NCBI RefSeq assembly: GCF_029893325.1 | Contig: NZ_JARXWL010000020.1 | Location: 1-57,845, forward strand | Length of the DNA stretch: 57,845 nt | From: Enterococcus sp. PF1-24 | GTDB taxonomy: Bacteria > Bacillota > Bacilli > Lactobacillales > Enterococcaceae | Direction of reading: 5' to 3' | Shown here: piece by piece, positions 25,761 to 37,283 of the stretch | Layout of the letters: each line of letters starts with the position of its first letter | Numbering within the stretch: the stretch's first letter is position 1 | Position numbers and translations under genes: made by a program | Notes under the pieces: generated by a model | Database searches by the model: none | What the model was told of the DNA's origin: nothing | What the model saw: the letters and a program-made list of their open reading frames with translations, nothing else

Positions 25761-27488
<1,728 letters not shown>

Positions 27489-27505
27489 TTATTCAATTTT
27501 CAAAT

Positions 27506-28798
27506 TTAACGGAACAAGAAACGTTGAATATCATTCCATGTAACAGCCAACATTAACAGTACCATGCACCCAACCCCAATCAGGGTGATAATACCTTCTT
27601 TCTCTTGACTAAGGGGTTTGCCTCTCAATCCTTCAATAATATTAAGCAATAATTTACCGCCATCTAACCCAGGAATTGGTAGCAAATTCATAATGCCTAA
27701 ACTGATTGATAACCAACCCATCAATAGTAAAACAGTCATTGCGCCGCCTTCTGAAGCCTGTGCTGACAGCTGGAACATCATTACTGGTCCACCAAGTTGA
27801 TTAATATTAAAACGTTTAACTAAACTTTTCAGAGAGTCAAAAATTGATAAAATTTGATTACCAGTTTCTTTCGCACCCCAAATAATTTTTTCCCCAACAC
27901 TTGCTTTAGTAATTTTAGCCATGGTTGTAATACCCACGCCTAAGCGACCAACCGTTTGACCATCAACTTTTTCTTTTTTCGGTGCTACTTTAATCGTTTG
28001 CTTTTGATCATCTCGCAACACTTCAAAAGCGACTTCTTCTTCAGGATGAGCGGAAATAATTTCAATCGCTTCATCGCCAGTATTAATCGCTTTGCCGTCA
28101 ATCGTTAAGATTTGATCACCAGTTTGAAAACCAGCTTTTTCAGCAACACTATCAGCGACAATTTCACCAATCGCAACTTCCTGATGTTGATTATCAGGAA
28201 CGCCGCCACGTAGAAAAGCAATCGCGATAAAAATAACCAAACTTAAAATGAAATTATTCATTGGTCCAGCAAAATTGGTTAACATCCGCTGCCATAATTT
28301 CGCTGATTGAAATTGAACATCTCTTGGTGCGATACGAACTTCCACACCATTTTCTTCAATAATTGTTGCATCATGACAAACAGTATAGGTCATTTCTTCG
28401 GTTTCGTCCCCCATGACAAAACCAGATATTTCTAACGCATCAACTAAATCGTGCTTCGTTAATTCCAACGGCACACTATTAGGCAGTTGAATTTTTTTAC
28501 TTAAATTAATTTTAACGACTTGATTGTTTTCATTAAGCATAATAGCTAAGGGCATTCCTGGCGTTAAAGTGGTATCATCTTCTTCAACTCCCGCCATTCT
28601 TACATAGCCACCGACTGGTAGCATACGAACGGTATAAGCGGTGCCATCTTTCCCCTGATGCGCATAAATTTTTGGACCCATACCAATCGAAAATTCCCGG
28701 ACAAGAATCCCGGATTTTCTGGCAAAATAAAAATGTCCAAATTCATGAATAAGCACTATTACGCCAAACACAATCAGAAATGTAATAACTGTCTTCAT
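27506..28798 (-). CDS. rseP: Site-2 intramembrane metalloprotease RseP/Eep
   Basis: A zinc protease that cuts membrane-embedded substrates. The enterococcal orthologue Eep processes anti-sigma factors and lipoprotein signal peptides, including sex-pheromone precursors. The active site is HEFGH (His18, Glu19, His22) in the first membrane helix, with the third ligand in NLLPIPGLDGGKLL near the C-terminus. A PDZ domain (about 210-275) contains AEKAGFQTGDQILTIDG. The length of 430 is typical. It has its own promoter after the cdsA terminator. Confidence 0.95.
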   Translation of the reverse strand: MKTVITFLIVFGVIVLIHEFGHFYFARKSGILVREFSIGMGPKIYAHQGKDGTAYTVRMLPVGGYVRMAGVEEDDTTLTPGMPLAIMLNENNQVVKINLSKKIQLPNSVPLELTKHDLVDALEISGFVMGDETEEMTYTVCHDATIIEENGVEVRIAPRDVQFQSAKLWQRMLTNFAGPMNNFILSLVIFIAIAFLRGGVPDNQHQEVAIGEIVADSVAEKAGFQTGDQILTIDGKAINTGDEAIEIISAHPEEEVAFEVLRDDQKQTIKVAPKKEKVDGQTVGRLGVGITTMAKITKASVGEKIIWGAKETGNQILSIFDSLKSLVKRFNINQLGGPVMMFQLSAQASEGGAMTVLLLMGWLSISLGIMNLLPIPGLDGGKLLLNIIEGLRGKPLSQEKEGIITLIGVGCMVLLMLAVTWNDIQRFLFR

Positions 28799-28878
28799 GT
28801 AATCCTTCCTTCATTTGTTAATCTTTTTAGTAGAGCTAACTGCCATTTTGCTTGCTAGCCTACGGAAAAGCTAGACAC

Positions 28879-28907
28879 ATTTTATCATATTACGAAAGAA
28901 TAACCAA
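28879..28907 (-). promoter_or_regulatory. Promoter of rseP-proS
   Basis: Minus strand TTGGTT (28902-28907), a 17-bp spacer and TAAAAT (28879-28884), just downstream of the cdsA terminator. Confidence 0.5.
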
Positions 28908-28920
28908 ATTAATACTAGTA

Positions 28921-28955
28921 AAAGCTGAGAAAATAGCAATTTTCTCAGCTTTTTT
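28921..28955. terminator. Terminator after cdsA
   Basis: A 13-bp stem AAAGCTGAGAAAA/TTTTCTCAGCTTT. It has a T-run on the plus side and a shorter one on the minus side, and ends the uppS-cdsA transcript. Confidence 0.8.
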
Positions 28956-28974
28956 CAAAGATTTTTAATTATTT

Positions 28975-29775
28975 TTAAAAGATGCCGAAAAGATGCATGA
29001 TTGGGAACACAAACAACAAGCTATCAAAGCGATCTAAAATCCCACCATGACCAGGTAAAATATTCCCTGAATCTTTCACTTCGTAATGACGTTTAATTGA
29101 AGATTCAACTAAATCACCAAACTGACCGACAATTGAAAAGACAACTGTAAATAGCAACATTACAATTGTGCTATAACCAAAATATTCTTTGCTTGGATAA
29201 ATCAGAATAAAAATCAACGCCACAACTACTGCGCTTAAAATCCCACCAAGTGAGCCTTCAATGGTTTTATTTGGTGAAACACTTGGTAATAATTTATGCT
29301 TACCAAATTTTCGTCCAACCATATAAGCGCCAATATCAGTTGCCCAAACAATAAACAAGGCTAATAAAACGGCTTGAATACTGGCATTACGTGCTGTAAC
29401 GAGATGTTGGAAACCAACCCCAGTATATAAACTTGCGATTACTGGGAAACCAGCTTCATCAATGGTATAAGTATTTTTAGAAATCACTGACATTCCTAAT
29501 AAAACCATGACAATTAAATAATAAATTGTAAAAGAACTCGTGCCATCAGGTAAAAAAGGCAACCAGCGACCTAAAGGTAAAACCAAAATGGCTGCCCCAG
29601 CGGCTGACAAAACTCCTTCTAAACTAAAAATCGTTAAACCTTTCATGCGAAATAGTTCATAAACGCCCACCACAGCCATCGCTGCAGCAACTAACTCAAT
29701 CGCAATTTTACCATACCAAATCACTGGAATAAAAAAGGCTAACGCAACTACTGCGGTAATCACTCTCTGTTTCAT
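28975..29775 (-). CDS. cdsA: Phosphatidate cytidylyltransferase
   Basis: Makes CDP-diacylglycerol from phosphatidate and CTP, the entry to phospholipid synthesis. The 266-residue membrane protein has about seven to eight hydrophobic segments. The C-terminal signature is SPNKTIEGSLGG followed by QFGDLVESSIKRHYEVKDSG and LPGHGGILDRFDSL, the hallmark of CdsA. It follows uppS by 86 bp. That gap holds a leader sequence related to those of uppS and tsf. Confidence 0.96.
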   Translation of the reverse strand: MKQRVITAVVALAFFIPVIWYGKIAIELVAAAMAVVGVYELFRMKGLTIFSLEGVLSAAGAAILVLPLGRWLPFLPDGTSSFTIYYLIVMVLLGMSVISKNTYTIDEAGFPVIASLYTGVGFQHLVTARNASIQAVLLALFIVWATDIGAYMVGRKFGKHKLLPSVSPNKTIEGSLGGILSAVVVALIFILIYPSKEYFGYSTIVMLLFTVVFSIVGQFGDLVESSIKRHYEVKDSGNILPGHGGILDRFDSLLFVFPIMHLFGIF

Positions 29776-29858
29776 TGTTATGTTTCCCCCTGTTTCATTA
29801 TTAATGTATTAATTTTTTTCAAAAATAATTTTATTTTCATCATGTGTATCATTCTGAA
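29776..29858 (-). promoter_or_regulatory. cdsA leader, relative of the uppS/tsf leader element
   Basis: Reading the minus strand, GAATGATACACATGATGA leads into an AAATTATTTTTG...AAAATTAATACATTAA hairpin-like segment and then the GGGGG ribosome-binding site. It aligns with the SD-proximal half of the tsf and uppS leaders. The upstream duplicated half is absent. Confidence 0.55.
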
Positions 29859-29861
29859 GAA

Positions 29862-30668
29862 TTAATCTTCTACTTGGCTGTCGGTTTTAGTTACGCCACC
29901 GAAACGACGGTTGCGGTTTTGGAATGATGCAATGGCAATTTCTAATAATTCTTCGTTGAAATCTGGCCAAAAAGCATCTGTGAAAAATAATTCGCTATAA
30001 GCAATTTGCCATAGTAAGAAGTTACTAATTCGTTCTTCGCCGCTTGTACGAATTAAAAAGTCAACTTCTCTTAAATCAGCTGGTAGAAAACCTGTCATTA
30101 AATGGTCAGCAATTGTCGCTTCATTTACAGCATCAGCTGCAAGCTCCCCAGCTGCTACTTCTTTAGCAATTTCTGCCGTTGCCGTAACAATTTCTGCACG
30201 ACCACCATAATTTAAAGCAAAATTTAAAATCATGCCTGTATTATTTTCAGTTGCCGCCATCGCTCGTTGAATGGCATCTTGAGTATGAGCCGGCAACGCT
30301 TCTTGATAGCCCATCACATGCACTTTTACATTTTCAGCAATTAGTTCTGGCACAAATTTATCAAAAAAATCAACTGGCAATTGCATTAAATAATTAACTT
30401 CAGAAGATTCACGTTTCCAATTTTCAGTTGAAAAAGCGTATAAAGTTAATACTTTTACACCAAGTTTAGAAGCGTGTTTAGTGATTTTTTTTACAGTTTC
30501 CATTCCTTCTTTATGGCCAGCCACTCTTGGTAAACGACGATTTTGCGCCCAGCGCCCATTGCCATCCATAATAACCGCTAAATGTTTTGGCACAGCCCCT
30601 TCATGGTCAAAATTATATTCGCTTGTTTCTTGAACATATTTATCTTTTTGCGGAAAAAAATGAAACAT
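29862..30668 (-). CDS. uppS: Undecaprenyl diphosphate synthase
   Basis: A cis-prenyltransferase making the C55 lipid carrier for wall polymers. The 268-residue protein has HLAVIMDGNGRWAQNRRLPR (catalytic Asp) and GHKEGMETVKKI. LTLYAFSTENWKRESSEV follows. The C-terminal substrate-binding block is DFLIRTSGEERISNFLLWQ followed by AYSELFFTDAFWPDF. It lies between frr and cdsA, the usual Firmicutes order. The start codon follows AAGGAGG. A duplicated leader element lies immediately upstream. Confidence 0.97.
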   Translation of the reverse strand: MFHFFPQKDKYVQETSEYNFDHEGAVPKHLAVIMDGNGRWAQNRRLPRVAGHKEGMETVKKITKHASKLGVKVLTLYAFSTENWKRESSEVNYLMQLPVDFFDKFVPELIAENVKVHVMGYQEALPAHTQDAIQRAMAATENNTGMILNFALNYGGRAEIVTATAEIAKEVAAGELAADAVNEATIADHLMTGFLPADLREVDFLIRTSGEERISNFLLWQIAYSELFFTDAFWPDFNEELLEIAIASFQNRNRRFGGVTKTDSQVED

Positions 30669-30681
30669 CTCCGGAAAAACC

Positions 30682-30830
30682 TCCTTGTTCGTTTTAATGT
30701 ACTAATTTTCCTTTGAAAAATTAGTTTGATTCTCACGCCGTATATCATTCGACTAGCTTGATGCTCTGGTAAGTCGAACTGACATCCTTGTTCGTTTTAA
30801 TGTAATTTTTCTTTGAAAATTAGTTCTCAC
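30682..30830 (-). repeat. Duplicated leader element upstream of uppS
   Basis: Two direct repeats (30682-30736 and 30785-30830) share TACATTAAAACGAACAAGGA and a short self-complementary A/T stem. They flank a unique core. The core has a 7-bp stem TTCGACT/AGTCGAA (plus-strand 30748-30754 and 30772-30778) and the conserved GAATGATATACG. The SD-proximal repeat supplies the uppS ribosome-binding site. The same layout occurs upstream of tsf. Confidence 0.75.
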
Positions 30831-30941
30831 TAAAAATTTATCTTATCTATTATAACAATAACTTAAATTAATTACTTAGAAATATCAAAAGTTTTTGCTA
30901 TTTATTAAGAATATTTTAAAAAGACTTTTTAAAAGTAAGTA

Positions 30942-30982
30942 AAAAAAGAGCACTCACCCGTATTTTAGGGCAAGCACTCTTT
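30942..30982 (-). terminator. Terminator after frr
   Basis: Stem AGAGTGCTTGCCC/GGGTGAGTGCTCT with mismatch, then a run of seven T on the minus strand. Confidence 0.85.
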
Positions 30983-31014
30983 TCAATTAATAACCTTTTT
31001 AAAAGTTTTCGCTT

Positions 31015-31569
31015 TTAAACGTCTAGTAATTCTTTTTCTTTATTGGCAGTGATATTGTCTAAAGCTTTAATGCTGTTATCAGTTAAAGTTTGAACTTGTT
31101 TTTCTAAGTCTCGCAAATCATCTTCAGTAATTTCACTTTTCTTTTGTTGTTTTTTGAAAGCATCAATCGCATCACGACGAGCATTTCTAACCACAACTTT
31201 TGAAGCTTCGGCAGCTTTTTTCACATCTTTAGCTAATTCTTTACGACGTTCTTCGGTTAATTGTGGAATCACTAAACGAATCACAGTACCATCATTTGTT
31301 GGGCTGATACCAATATCACTAGCTAAAATCGCTTTTTCAACATCACCAATTGAAGATTTATCAAAAGGTGTAATCATTAAAACTCGTGCTTCTGGAATGG
31401 TAATTGAAGCCAATTGATTCACTGGTGTTTGCGCACCATAATAATCTACATTAATACGGTCTAATAAGCTTGCATTCGCACGACCCGCACGAATTTGACC
31501 TAATTCCCGTTGTAAAGCTTGTTCAGCTTTTTGCATTTTTTCTTTCATAGCATCTAAAACTGTATCCAT
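31015..31569 (-). CDS. frr: Ribosome recycling factor
   Basis: Releases ribosomes from mRNA after termination, with EF-G. The 184-residue protein is nearly all helical. Signatures are [21 protein letters not shown] followed by [30 protein letters not shown] and [23 protein letters not shown] at 31569 is chosen because GGGGG lies just upstream and the length matches RRF; an in-frame start nine codons earlier has no site. It is normally next to pyrH, but here a membrane-protein gene lies between them. Confidence 0.96.
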   Translation of the reverse strand: MDTVLDAMKEKMQKAEQALQRELGQIRAGRANASLLDRINVDYYGAQTPVNQLASITIPEARVLMITPFDKSSIGDVEKAILASDIGISPTNDGTVIRLVIPQLTEERRKELAKDVKKAAEASKVVVRNARRDAIDAFKKQQKKSEITEDDLRDLEKQVQTLTDNSIKALDNITANKEKELLDV

Positions 31570-31651
31570 TTTTATTTCCCCCTTACAATAGTTCAAAAAA
31601 ATAATTTTTTAATAATTTTTTATGATTGCGATGTTGCTCTTACTAACTTCC

Positions 31652-31657
31652 ATTATA
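31652..31657 (-). promoter_or_regulatory. Possible frr promoter (-10 box)
   Basis: A perfect TATAAT on the minus strand, about 80 bases before frr. The -35 box is poor (TTTATG). The hairpin AAAGCTTT...AAAGCTTT just upstream may end the preceding membrane-protein gene. Confidence 0.35.
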
Positions 31658-31685
31658 TGTTAAAAAGCTTTTTACATAAAGCTTT

Positions 31686-32252
31686 TTATTTGTTTTTTTC
31701 AACTTCTTTTGAATAATTCAGTTTGAAATAATAAAGCATTGAAAAAATATAATGAAAAATAATTGAACCGATAACTAAGAATCTATATAGCTGACTAGTT
31801 TGCTGGCCTTCATAAGGTGAAGTATCTAAAGTAATTACATATCCCGTTCTTAGCAAGCGAACAATCCAGCCTAAACTAATTATACCTGTTAAGCTAATCA
31901 TAAGATTGACTGCTTCATTTGTTTTTTTCTGAAAAGGTAGAATGATACTAGTCCATGGAAATATAAAAGGCACGACATATAATCCTAATGTAAATATAAT
32001 TATCCAAGCAATTAATTGAGTAAGGAAATAATATCTTATTGCTTCCCGCATCCAAAAATATGTTGCTACAAAAAAATAAAGAACAAACAAATATTTAAAG
32101 CGATTTAGTATCCCAATAACTTTCAAACTCACAGATTGATACTTAACCATTTTTGCAGTTAGAAAATCTAATAATTTTTTTTGAATAAAAGTTAAAATTA
32201 GTACTAAATAAAAAGCTAACCATACCATCAAAGCATATTTACCAGGTTCCAT
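31686..32252 (-). CDS. Unknown polytopic membrane protein between pyrH and frr
   Basis: A 188-residue hydrophobic protein with about five to six membrane segments (for example MVWLAFYLVLILTFIQ, YLFVLYFFVATYFWM, LIAWIIIFTLGLYVVPFIF and FLVIGSIIFHYIFSMLYYF). It ends in a basic tail SKEVEKNK. I do not recognise a family. ATG at 32252 is preceded by AGGAAGGAG. The frame extends upstream, but only through the pyrH terminator. It interrupts the usual pyrH-frr pair, has its own space after the pyrH terminator, and so may be an inserted gene. Confidence 0.7.
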   Translation of the reverse strand: MEPGKYALMVWLAFYLVLILTFIQKKLLDFLTAKMVKYQSVSLKVIGILNRFKYLFVLYFFVATYFWMREAIRYYFLTQLIAWIIIFTLGLYVVPFIFPWTSIILPFQKKTNEAVNLMISLTGIISLGWIVRLLRTGYVITLDTSPYEGQQTSQLYRFLVIGSIIFHYIFSMLYYFKLNYSKEVEKNK

Positions 32253-32280
32253 AAGACGCTCCTTCCTTTTAAAAAATAAA

Positions 32281-32319
32281 TACCGCTGACTTGTTACCAA
32301 CAACAGAGCCAGCGGTATT
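32281..32319 (-). terminator. Terminator after pyrH
   Basis: Stem TACCGCTG/CAGCGGTA with a long loop, then a T-rich run on the minus strand, 28 bases beyond the pyrH stop. Confidence 0.75.
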
Positions 32320-32346
32320 TCATCCAAATTTAGCTAAGTCAAAGAC

Positions 32347-33087
<741 letters not shown>

Positions 33088-33200
33088 CTATCCATTATTT
33101 TATCATAATCCAAATTTTTCTCTACAGCTCTGCATAAAAAAATCTAGTTATTCTTTAAAATGCAGCCACTTTAAACGACTGATACTGTATTTGCTCAAAA

Positions 33201-33229
33201 AAAGGGAGCGCACTTTCATGCGTTCCCGC
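33201..33229 (-). terminator. Terminator after tsf
   Basis: Stem GGGAACGCA/TGCGCTCCC-type with a short loop, then seven T on the minus strand. Confidence 0.9.
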
Positions 33230-33246
33230 CTGTTATAAATAACAGT

Positions 33247-34128
33247 CTATTTTTTTACTTGGCTCATAACTTCTTCAACAAAGTTATCTTCACGTTTTTC
33301 GATACCTTCGCCAACTTCAAAACGTACAAATGATTTAACAGTTGCATTTTTAGAAGCGACAAATTTTTCAACAGTCATGTCTGGATCTTTAACGAAAGGT
33401 TGGTCAACCAAAGAAATTTCAGCTTTAAATTTGTTCAAACGGCCAACAACCATTTTTTCAACAATTGCTTCTGGTTTACCTTCGTTTAAAGCTTGTTCAG
33501 TTAAGATAGCTTTTTCATGTTCTAATTCAGCTTGTGGAATTTGAGCTTCATTTACATAACGAGGATTGATTGCTGCTACGTGCATCGCAACGTCTTTAGC
33601 TGCTGCTTCGTCAGTAGTGCCTTCTAAAACAGTTAATACAGCAATGCGTCCACCCATGTGTAAGTAGCCACCAAATGCAGCATTATCGTCTTTTTCAACA
33701 ACTTCAAAACGACGGAAGCTGATTTTTTCACCGATTACTTGTGTTGCTTCAATTAAATCAGATTCGATAGTACCAGTTGGTGTAGTAATTTTCATTGCCG
33801 CATCAATATCAGCAGGTTTATGTTCAACCATTAAATCAGCAATATCTTTAACCAATTTTTGGAATTTATCATTTTTAGCAACGAAGTCAGTTTCAGAGTT
33901 AACTTCTACGATTGAAGCAAAATTACCATTAACTGATACTGCTGCTAAACCTTCAGCTGCAATACGATCATTTTTCTTAGCAGCTTTAGCCATACCTTTT
34001 TCACGCAATAAATCAATTGCTCTATCCATATCTCCATCAACTTCAACTAACGCTTTTTTAGCATCCATCATACCAACGCCAGTTTTGTCACGTAATTCTT
34101 TTACCATTTTAGCTGTTACATCTGCCAT
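33247..34128 (-). CDS. tsf: Elongation factor Ts
   Basis: Recharges EF-Tu by exchanging GDP for GTP. The 293-residue protein starts [20 protein letters not shown] (UBA-like domain with the [12 protein letters not shown] signature) and contains [12 protein letters not shown], the core EF-Tu-contact motif. ATG at 34128 follows AGGAGG. The frame runs 33 codons upstream only because it reads through the duplicated leader. It lies after rpsB, with a terminator and leader element between them. Confidence 0.97.
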   Translation of the reverse strand: MADVTAKMVKELRDKTGVGMMDAKKALVEVDGDMDRAIDLLREKGMAKAAKKNDRIAAEGLAAVSVNGNFASIVEVNSETDFVAKNDKFQKLVKDIADLMVEHKPADIDAAMKITTPTGTIESDLIEATQVIGEKISFRRFEVVEKDDNAAFGGYLHMGGRIAVLTVLEGTTDEAAAKDVAMHVAAINPRYVNEAQIPQAELEHEKAILTEQALNEGKPEAIVEKMVVGRLNKFKAEISLVDQPFVKDPDMTVEKFVASKNATVKSFVRFEVGEGIEKREDNFVEEVMSQVKK

Positions 34129-34139
34129 TTTGTGTTTCC

Positions 34140-34267
34140 TCCTAGTTCGTATTAAAGTATTAATTTTTCTTCTAAAAATTAGTTTGATTCTCACCACGTA
34201 TATCATTCCACTAATATATTCGTTCAAGTGGAACTGACATCCTAGTTCGTATTAAAGTATTAATTTT
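34140..34267 (-). repeat. Duplicated leader element upstream of tsf
   Basis: Two identical 28-bp direct repeats (34140-34167 and 34240-34267, exactly 100 bases apart), containing TACTTTAATACGAACTAGGA on the minus strand. They flank a core with a 7-bp stem TTCCACT/AGTGGAA (plus-strand 34206-34212 and 34227-34233) and GAATGATATACG. The stem differs from uppS by one compensated base pair. It fills nearly all the space between the rpsB terminator and tsf. Confidence 0.75.
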
Positions 34268-34279
34268 CAATTATCTTTC

Positions 34280-34333
34280 AAAAAAAGCTGCTTCAAAGGA
34301 GAGTGAGGCTTGTCGCCTAGCCCTTGAAACAGC
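34280..34333 (-). terminator. Terminator between rpsB and tsf
   Basis: A long stem with outer AGCTGTTTCAA/TTGAAGCAGCT pairing, then seven T on the minus strand. Confidence 0.85.
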
Positions 34334-34348
34334 TCCATTCGTTCTTAA

Positions 34349-35137
34349 TTATTCAGCAGCGTTGTCGCCTTCAACTACATCAACGATTTCTTCAATTGAA
34401 GAAGCTTCTTCGATTGTTGTATCAGCTACAAAATCTTCTTCTGCTACTTGATCTTCACCTTGGTTACCTTCGATGAAAGCATCAGCCATTTTAGCAGTGA
34501 TTAATTTCACGGCACGGATTGCATCATCATTTGAAGGGATAACTACGTCGATTTCATCAGGATCGCAGTTTGTATCAACCATCGCTACGATTGGAATGTT
34601 CAATTTATGAGCTTCTTGAACAGCAATACGTTCTTTACGAGGGTCAACAATATACATTACATCTGGAATTCTAGGCATATCAGCGATACCACCTAAGAAT
34701 TTTTCAAGACGTTCACGTTGTTTGTTTAAGCCAGCAACTTCTTTTTTAGGTAATAAATCAAAAGTTCCTTCAGCTTCCATTTTGTTGATTTCTTTCAAAC
34801 GATTAATACGTTTTTGGATTGTATCCCAGTTAGTCAATGTTCCACCTAACCAACGATGGTTAACATAGAATTGACCAGAACGAATTGCTTCGTCTTTAAT
34901 TGCTTCTTGAGCTTGTTTTTTAGTACCAACGAATAATGCGATACCGCCGTCTTCAGCTACAGCTTTCATGTAGTCATAAGCAACGTCTACTAATTTAACA
35001 GTTTTTTGTAAATCAATAATGTAGATTCCGTTTCTTTCTGTGAAAATGTATTTTTTCATTTTCGGGTTCCAACGACGTGTTTGGTGACCAAAGTGTACAC
35101 CAGCTTCTAGCAATTGTTTCATTGAGATTACTGCCAT
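34349..35137 (-). CDS. rpsB: 30S ribosomal protein S2
   Basis: A 262-residue ribosomal protein. It begins [20 protein letters not shown], followed by [40 protein letters not shown] and [19 protein letters not shown] are the other signatures. The C-terminus is an acidic tail typical of lactic acid bacteria. AGGAGG precedes the start. It has its own promoter and a roughly 125-base leader that may mediate feedback by S2. Confidence 0.98.
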   Translation of the reverse strand: MAVISMKQLLEAGVHFGHQTRRWNPKMKKYIFTERNGIYIIDLQKTVKLVDVAYDYMKAVAEDGGIALFVGTKKQAQEAIKDEAIRSGQFYVNHRWLGGTLTNWDTIQKRINRLKEINKMEAEGTFDLLPKKEVAGLNKQRERLEKFLGGIADMPRIPDVMYIVDPRKERIAVQEAHKLNIPIVAMVDTNCDPDEIDVVIPSNDDAIRAVKLITAKMADAFIEGNQGEDQVAEEDFVADTTIEEASSIEEIVDVVEGDNAAE

Positions 35138-35265
35138 TTTGTGTTTCCTCCAATTTTGGTTTTGTATTTCCCTCTTCCTGTTTTCAACTCTTTGAAGAAC
35201 TGAATTATTTCAGCACCCCTTCGCAGATCAACAGAAATGTGGATTTTGTACTGATTCACAGCACT
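35138..35265 (-). promoter_or_regulatory. rpsB 5' leader
   Basis: The RNA between the predicted start site (near 35265) and rpsB includes the self-complementary GTGCTGAAATAATTCAGTTC segment and further short dyads. Autogenous S2 leaders are known in bacteria. I could not confirm a specific family fold here. Confidence 0.4.
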
Positions 35266-35271
35266 TTTGAT

Positions 35272-35300
35272 AGTATACATTATTATTGTAAATATTGCAA
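35272..35300 (-). promoter_or_regulatory. Promoter of rpsB
   Basis: TTGCAA (35295-35300), a 17-bp spacer and TATACT (35272-35277) on the minus strand, preceded by AT-rich DNA. Confidence 0.75.
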
Positions 35301-35515
35301 TAATATTTTCCTGAAAATAAACGACCACTACTTAGTCAAATAATTTCATATCAGATTTCAGCTTGAATCACTGGAAATTTTCTGGGATTACTGCCATTAA
35401 ATACTGCCTCGTCAGTAATCTCCACGAAAAAGTTAGCTTGTATAGTTGTTATTTTCTGATTTCAATTTTTCACCAGTATCAATTTATTAACCAGTAAAAT
35501 ACCTCATTTTCTTTT
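35301..35515. other. Non-coding interval between the ABC-F gene and the rpsB promoter
   Basis: No gene seen. A hairpin GATTACTG/CAGTAATC near 35380-35425 could end the ABC-F transcript, but no T-run follows on the minus strand. Confidence 0.4.
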
Positions 35516-37012
35516 TTATTTTACTAAATTTATAATTTTATCTGCATGAATATTTTCAATAAACTGTTGATCATGCTCAATTAAAATCATTGTTGGCTGA
35601 ACAGCCAACAGTACTTCTTCAATTTGTTTCTGATTGAAAACATCTAAATAATTAAGGGGTTCATCCCAAATATACAACGCCGCCTCTTGTGAAAGGGATT
35701 TGGCAATTTCAACTTTTTTCTTTTGCCCCATACTCATAGTTTCGATATTTTGATTAAAAACATCGCGTTCCATGCCAATTTTCTTTAAATTACTTAAGAA
35801 AAGTTCATAATCCAGCTGATTTTTCTCGGAAAAATCTTTAAGGTTCCCTTGATTACTTTCGAAATTTTGTTTCACATAAGAAATCGCTAAATTCTTCGTT
35901 AAATCAATAGTACCGGCCACCTCACCTTTAAAAGTACCTAAAATCGCTTGAACTAAAGCTGATTTACCAGCGCCATTATCCCCAGCAATCACGATTTGTT
36001 GGCCCTTTTGCAAGTTAAAGCTGACTGGCGCAAATAGCGGTTCTTCACCGTAAGCTAAACCAACTGCTTCCACCGTTAAAATTCGTTGATGGTAATCCGG
36101 CGTGTATTTCATTTTTAAAGGATCAATATATTCAATGTTTTTTAGTAATTCTTCTTTATCCGCAATCGACTGATTCATACGTTTTTCTAAATTCTTGGCT
36201 TTCTTCATAACGCGAGCCGCCCGTGCTCCTACAAAACCTGTATCAGGAACGCCACCACTGCCTTTCACGCTAGCTTTGCCATATTTATCTTTTTCACGAT
36301 TATTAGACCATTGCGTTTTTTCTTTAGCCGTTACTTTCAAGCGCTGGATTTCACCTTTTAGTTTTTGATTTTGTTGCTGTTCAAAAGCATCTTCTCGCTG
36401 TTTTTCTTGATCATAAGTTGAAAAATTTCCTTGATAAACACTCAACTTCCGTTTTTCGATAGAGATAATATGATCAACGGTAGCATCGACAAATTGGCGA
36501 TCATGGCTAATCAGGATAAATCCTTGTTTTTTCTTTTGTAAATATTTAGCAACTAGAGTTCTTGAAGCAGCATCTAAATGATTAGTCGGCTCATCAATTA
36601 AAGGAAAAGCATTCTCCTCTAAAAAAAGTAAGCTAAGCAAGACTTTTGTTTGTTCGCCACCACTTAAAGAATTAAAAGGTCGCCAAAAGATTTCTTCGGT
36701 TAAACCCAATTGGTGAAATTCTCGTAAAAGCTGCCAATCTTCAAAATCAGCTAGTTCTTGTAAAATATAATAAGTTAATTGGCTGTCATCGGTAATCTTT
36801 TGTGGAAAATAGCTAAAAACTTCTTTATGAGAAATCTTACCAGTGTACTCGATTTCCCCTAGTAATAATTTCATTAACGTTGTTTTCCCACGACCATTTC
36901 TTCCGATAACGCCTAACTTCCAGTGACTATCAATAGCTAAATTCACCTCTTGAAACAAAGGTGTCTTTCCATCATAAGCAAAGGTTAAGTCTTTAATTTC
37001 AATTGTACTCAT
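35516..37012 (-). CDS. Lsa-type ABC-F ribosomal protection protein
   Basis: A soluble ABC-F ATPase with two nucleotide-binding domains and no membrane part. Such proteins displace lincosamides, streptogramin A and pleuromutilins from the ribosome. First domain: GVIGRNGRGKTTLMKLLLG, LSGGEQTKVLL and LIDEPTNHLDAASR. Second domain: IVIAGDNGAGKSALVQ, MSMGQKKKVEIAKS and IWDEPLNYLDVFNQ. The YIWDEPLNYLDVFN stretch and the GFVGARAARVMKKAKNLEKR linker match Lsa(A) as I know it, and the 498-residue length is equal. The start at 37012 follows GGAGGG. A leader ORF and terminator upstream suggest drug-induced attenuation. Actual resistance is inferred, not shown. Confidence 0.88.
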   Translation of the reverse strand: MSTIEIKDLTFAYDGKTPLFQEVNLAIDSHWKLGVIGRNGRGKTTLMKLLLGEIEYTGKISHKEVFSYFPQKITDDSQLTYYILQELADFEDWQLLREFHQLGLTEEIFWRPFNSLSGGEQTKVLLSLLFLEENAFPLIDEPTNHLDAASRTLVAKYLQKKKQGFILISHDRQFVDATVDHIISIEKRKLSVYQGNFSTYDQEKQREDAFEQQQNQKLKGEIQRLKVTAKEKTQWSNNREKDKYGKASVKGSGGVPDTGFVGARAARVMKKAKNLEKRMNQSIADKEELLKNIEYIDPLKMKYTPDYHQRILTVEAVGLAYGEEPLFAPVSFNLQKGQQIVIAGDNGAGKSALVQAILGTFKGEVAGTIDLTKNLAISYVKQNFESNQGNLKDFSEKNQLDYELFLSNLKKIGMERDVFNQNIETMSMGQKKKVEIAKSLSQEAALYIWDEPLNYLDVFNQKQIEEVLLAVQPTMILIEHDQQFIENIHADKIINLVK

Positions 37013-37042
37013 TAGTTTTCCCTCCAATATTCAATTATCAAT

Positions 37043-37160
37043 CAAAAGCGGAATGAACTTGTTCAGCTTCCGCGTAAAGTGCAAGAATAAATTATAGCGG
37101 TGATTTTACCGCGAATTTCTTCTTCACTTTATCAAGAGCTAAGCTCATGTAGCTAGACTC
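37043..37160. repeat. Dispersed palindromic repeat, copy F
   Basis: Runs from AAAAGCGGAATGAACTTG to GTAGCTAGACTC. It has the central ATTATAGCGGTGATTTTACC hairpin and AAAGTGCAAGAA/TTCTTCACTTT arms. It lies in the 5' leader of the ABC-F gene, between its terminator and start codon. A fragment of a further copy (AAAACGGAAGTGGACTTG) follows at 37164. Confidence 0.85.
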
Positions 37161-37220
37161 CAATCAAAACGGAAGTGGACTTGATTAGCAGTTCCACTGT
37201 TACTCCCCCTAGTCAAACAT

Positions 37221-37251
37221 AAAAAACGACTATCCTTTTCAAGATAGTCGT
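37221..37251 (-). terminator. Attenuator terminator in the ABC-F leader
   Basis: A 9-bp stem ACGACTATC/GATAGTCGT with a short loop, then TTTTTT on the minus strand. It sits 33 bases after the leader ORF stop and about 210 bases before the ABC-F gene, in the same transcript. Confidence 0.85.
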
Positions 37252-37283
37252 AGAAATTGAATATTGAAAATAAGCCTAGTCAC

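Noticed and set aside
34129-34227. N-terminal extension of EF-Ts by 33 residues
   Set aside because: The extension reads through the duplicated leader and has no ribosome-binding site; the ATG at 34128 has AGGAGG and gives the standard EF-Ts start.
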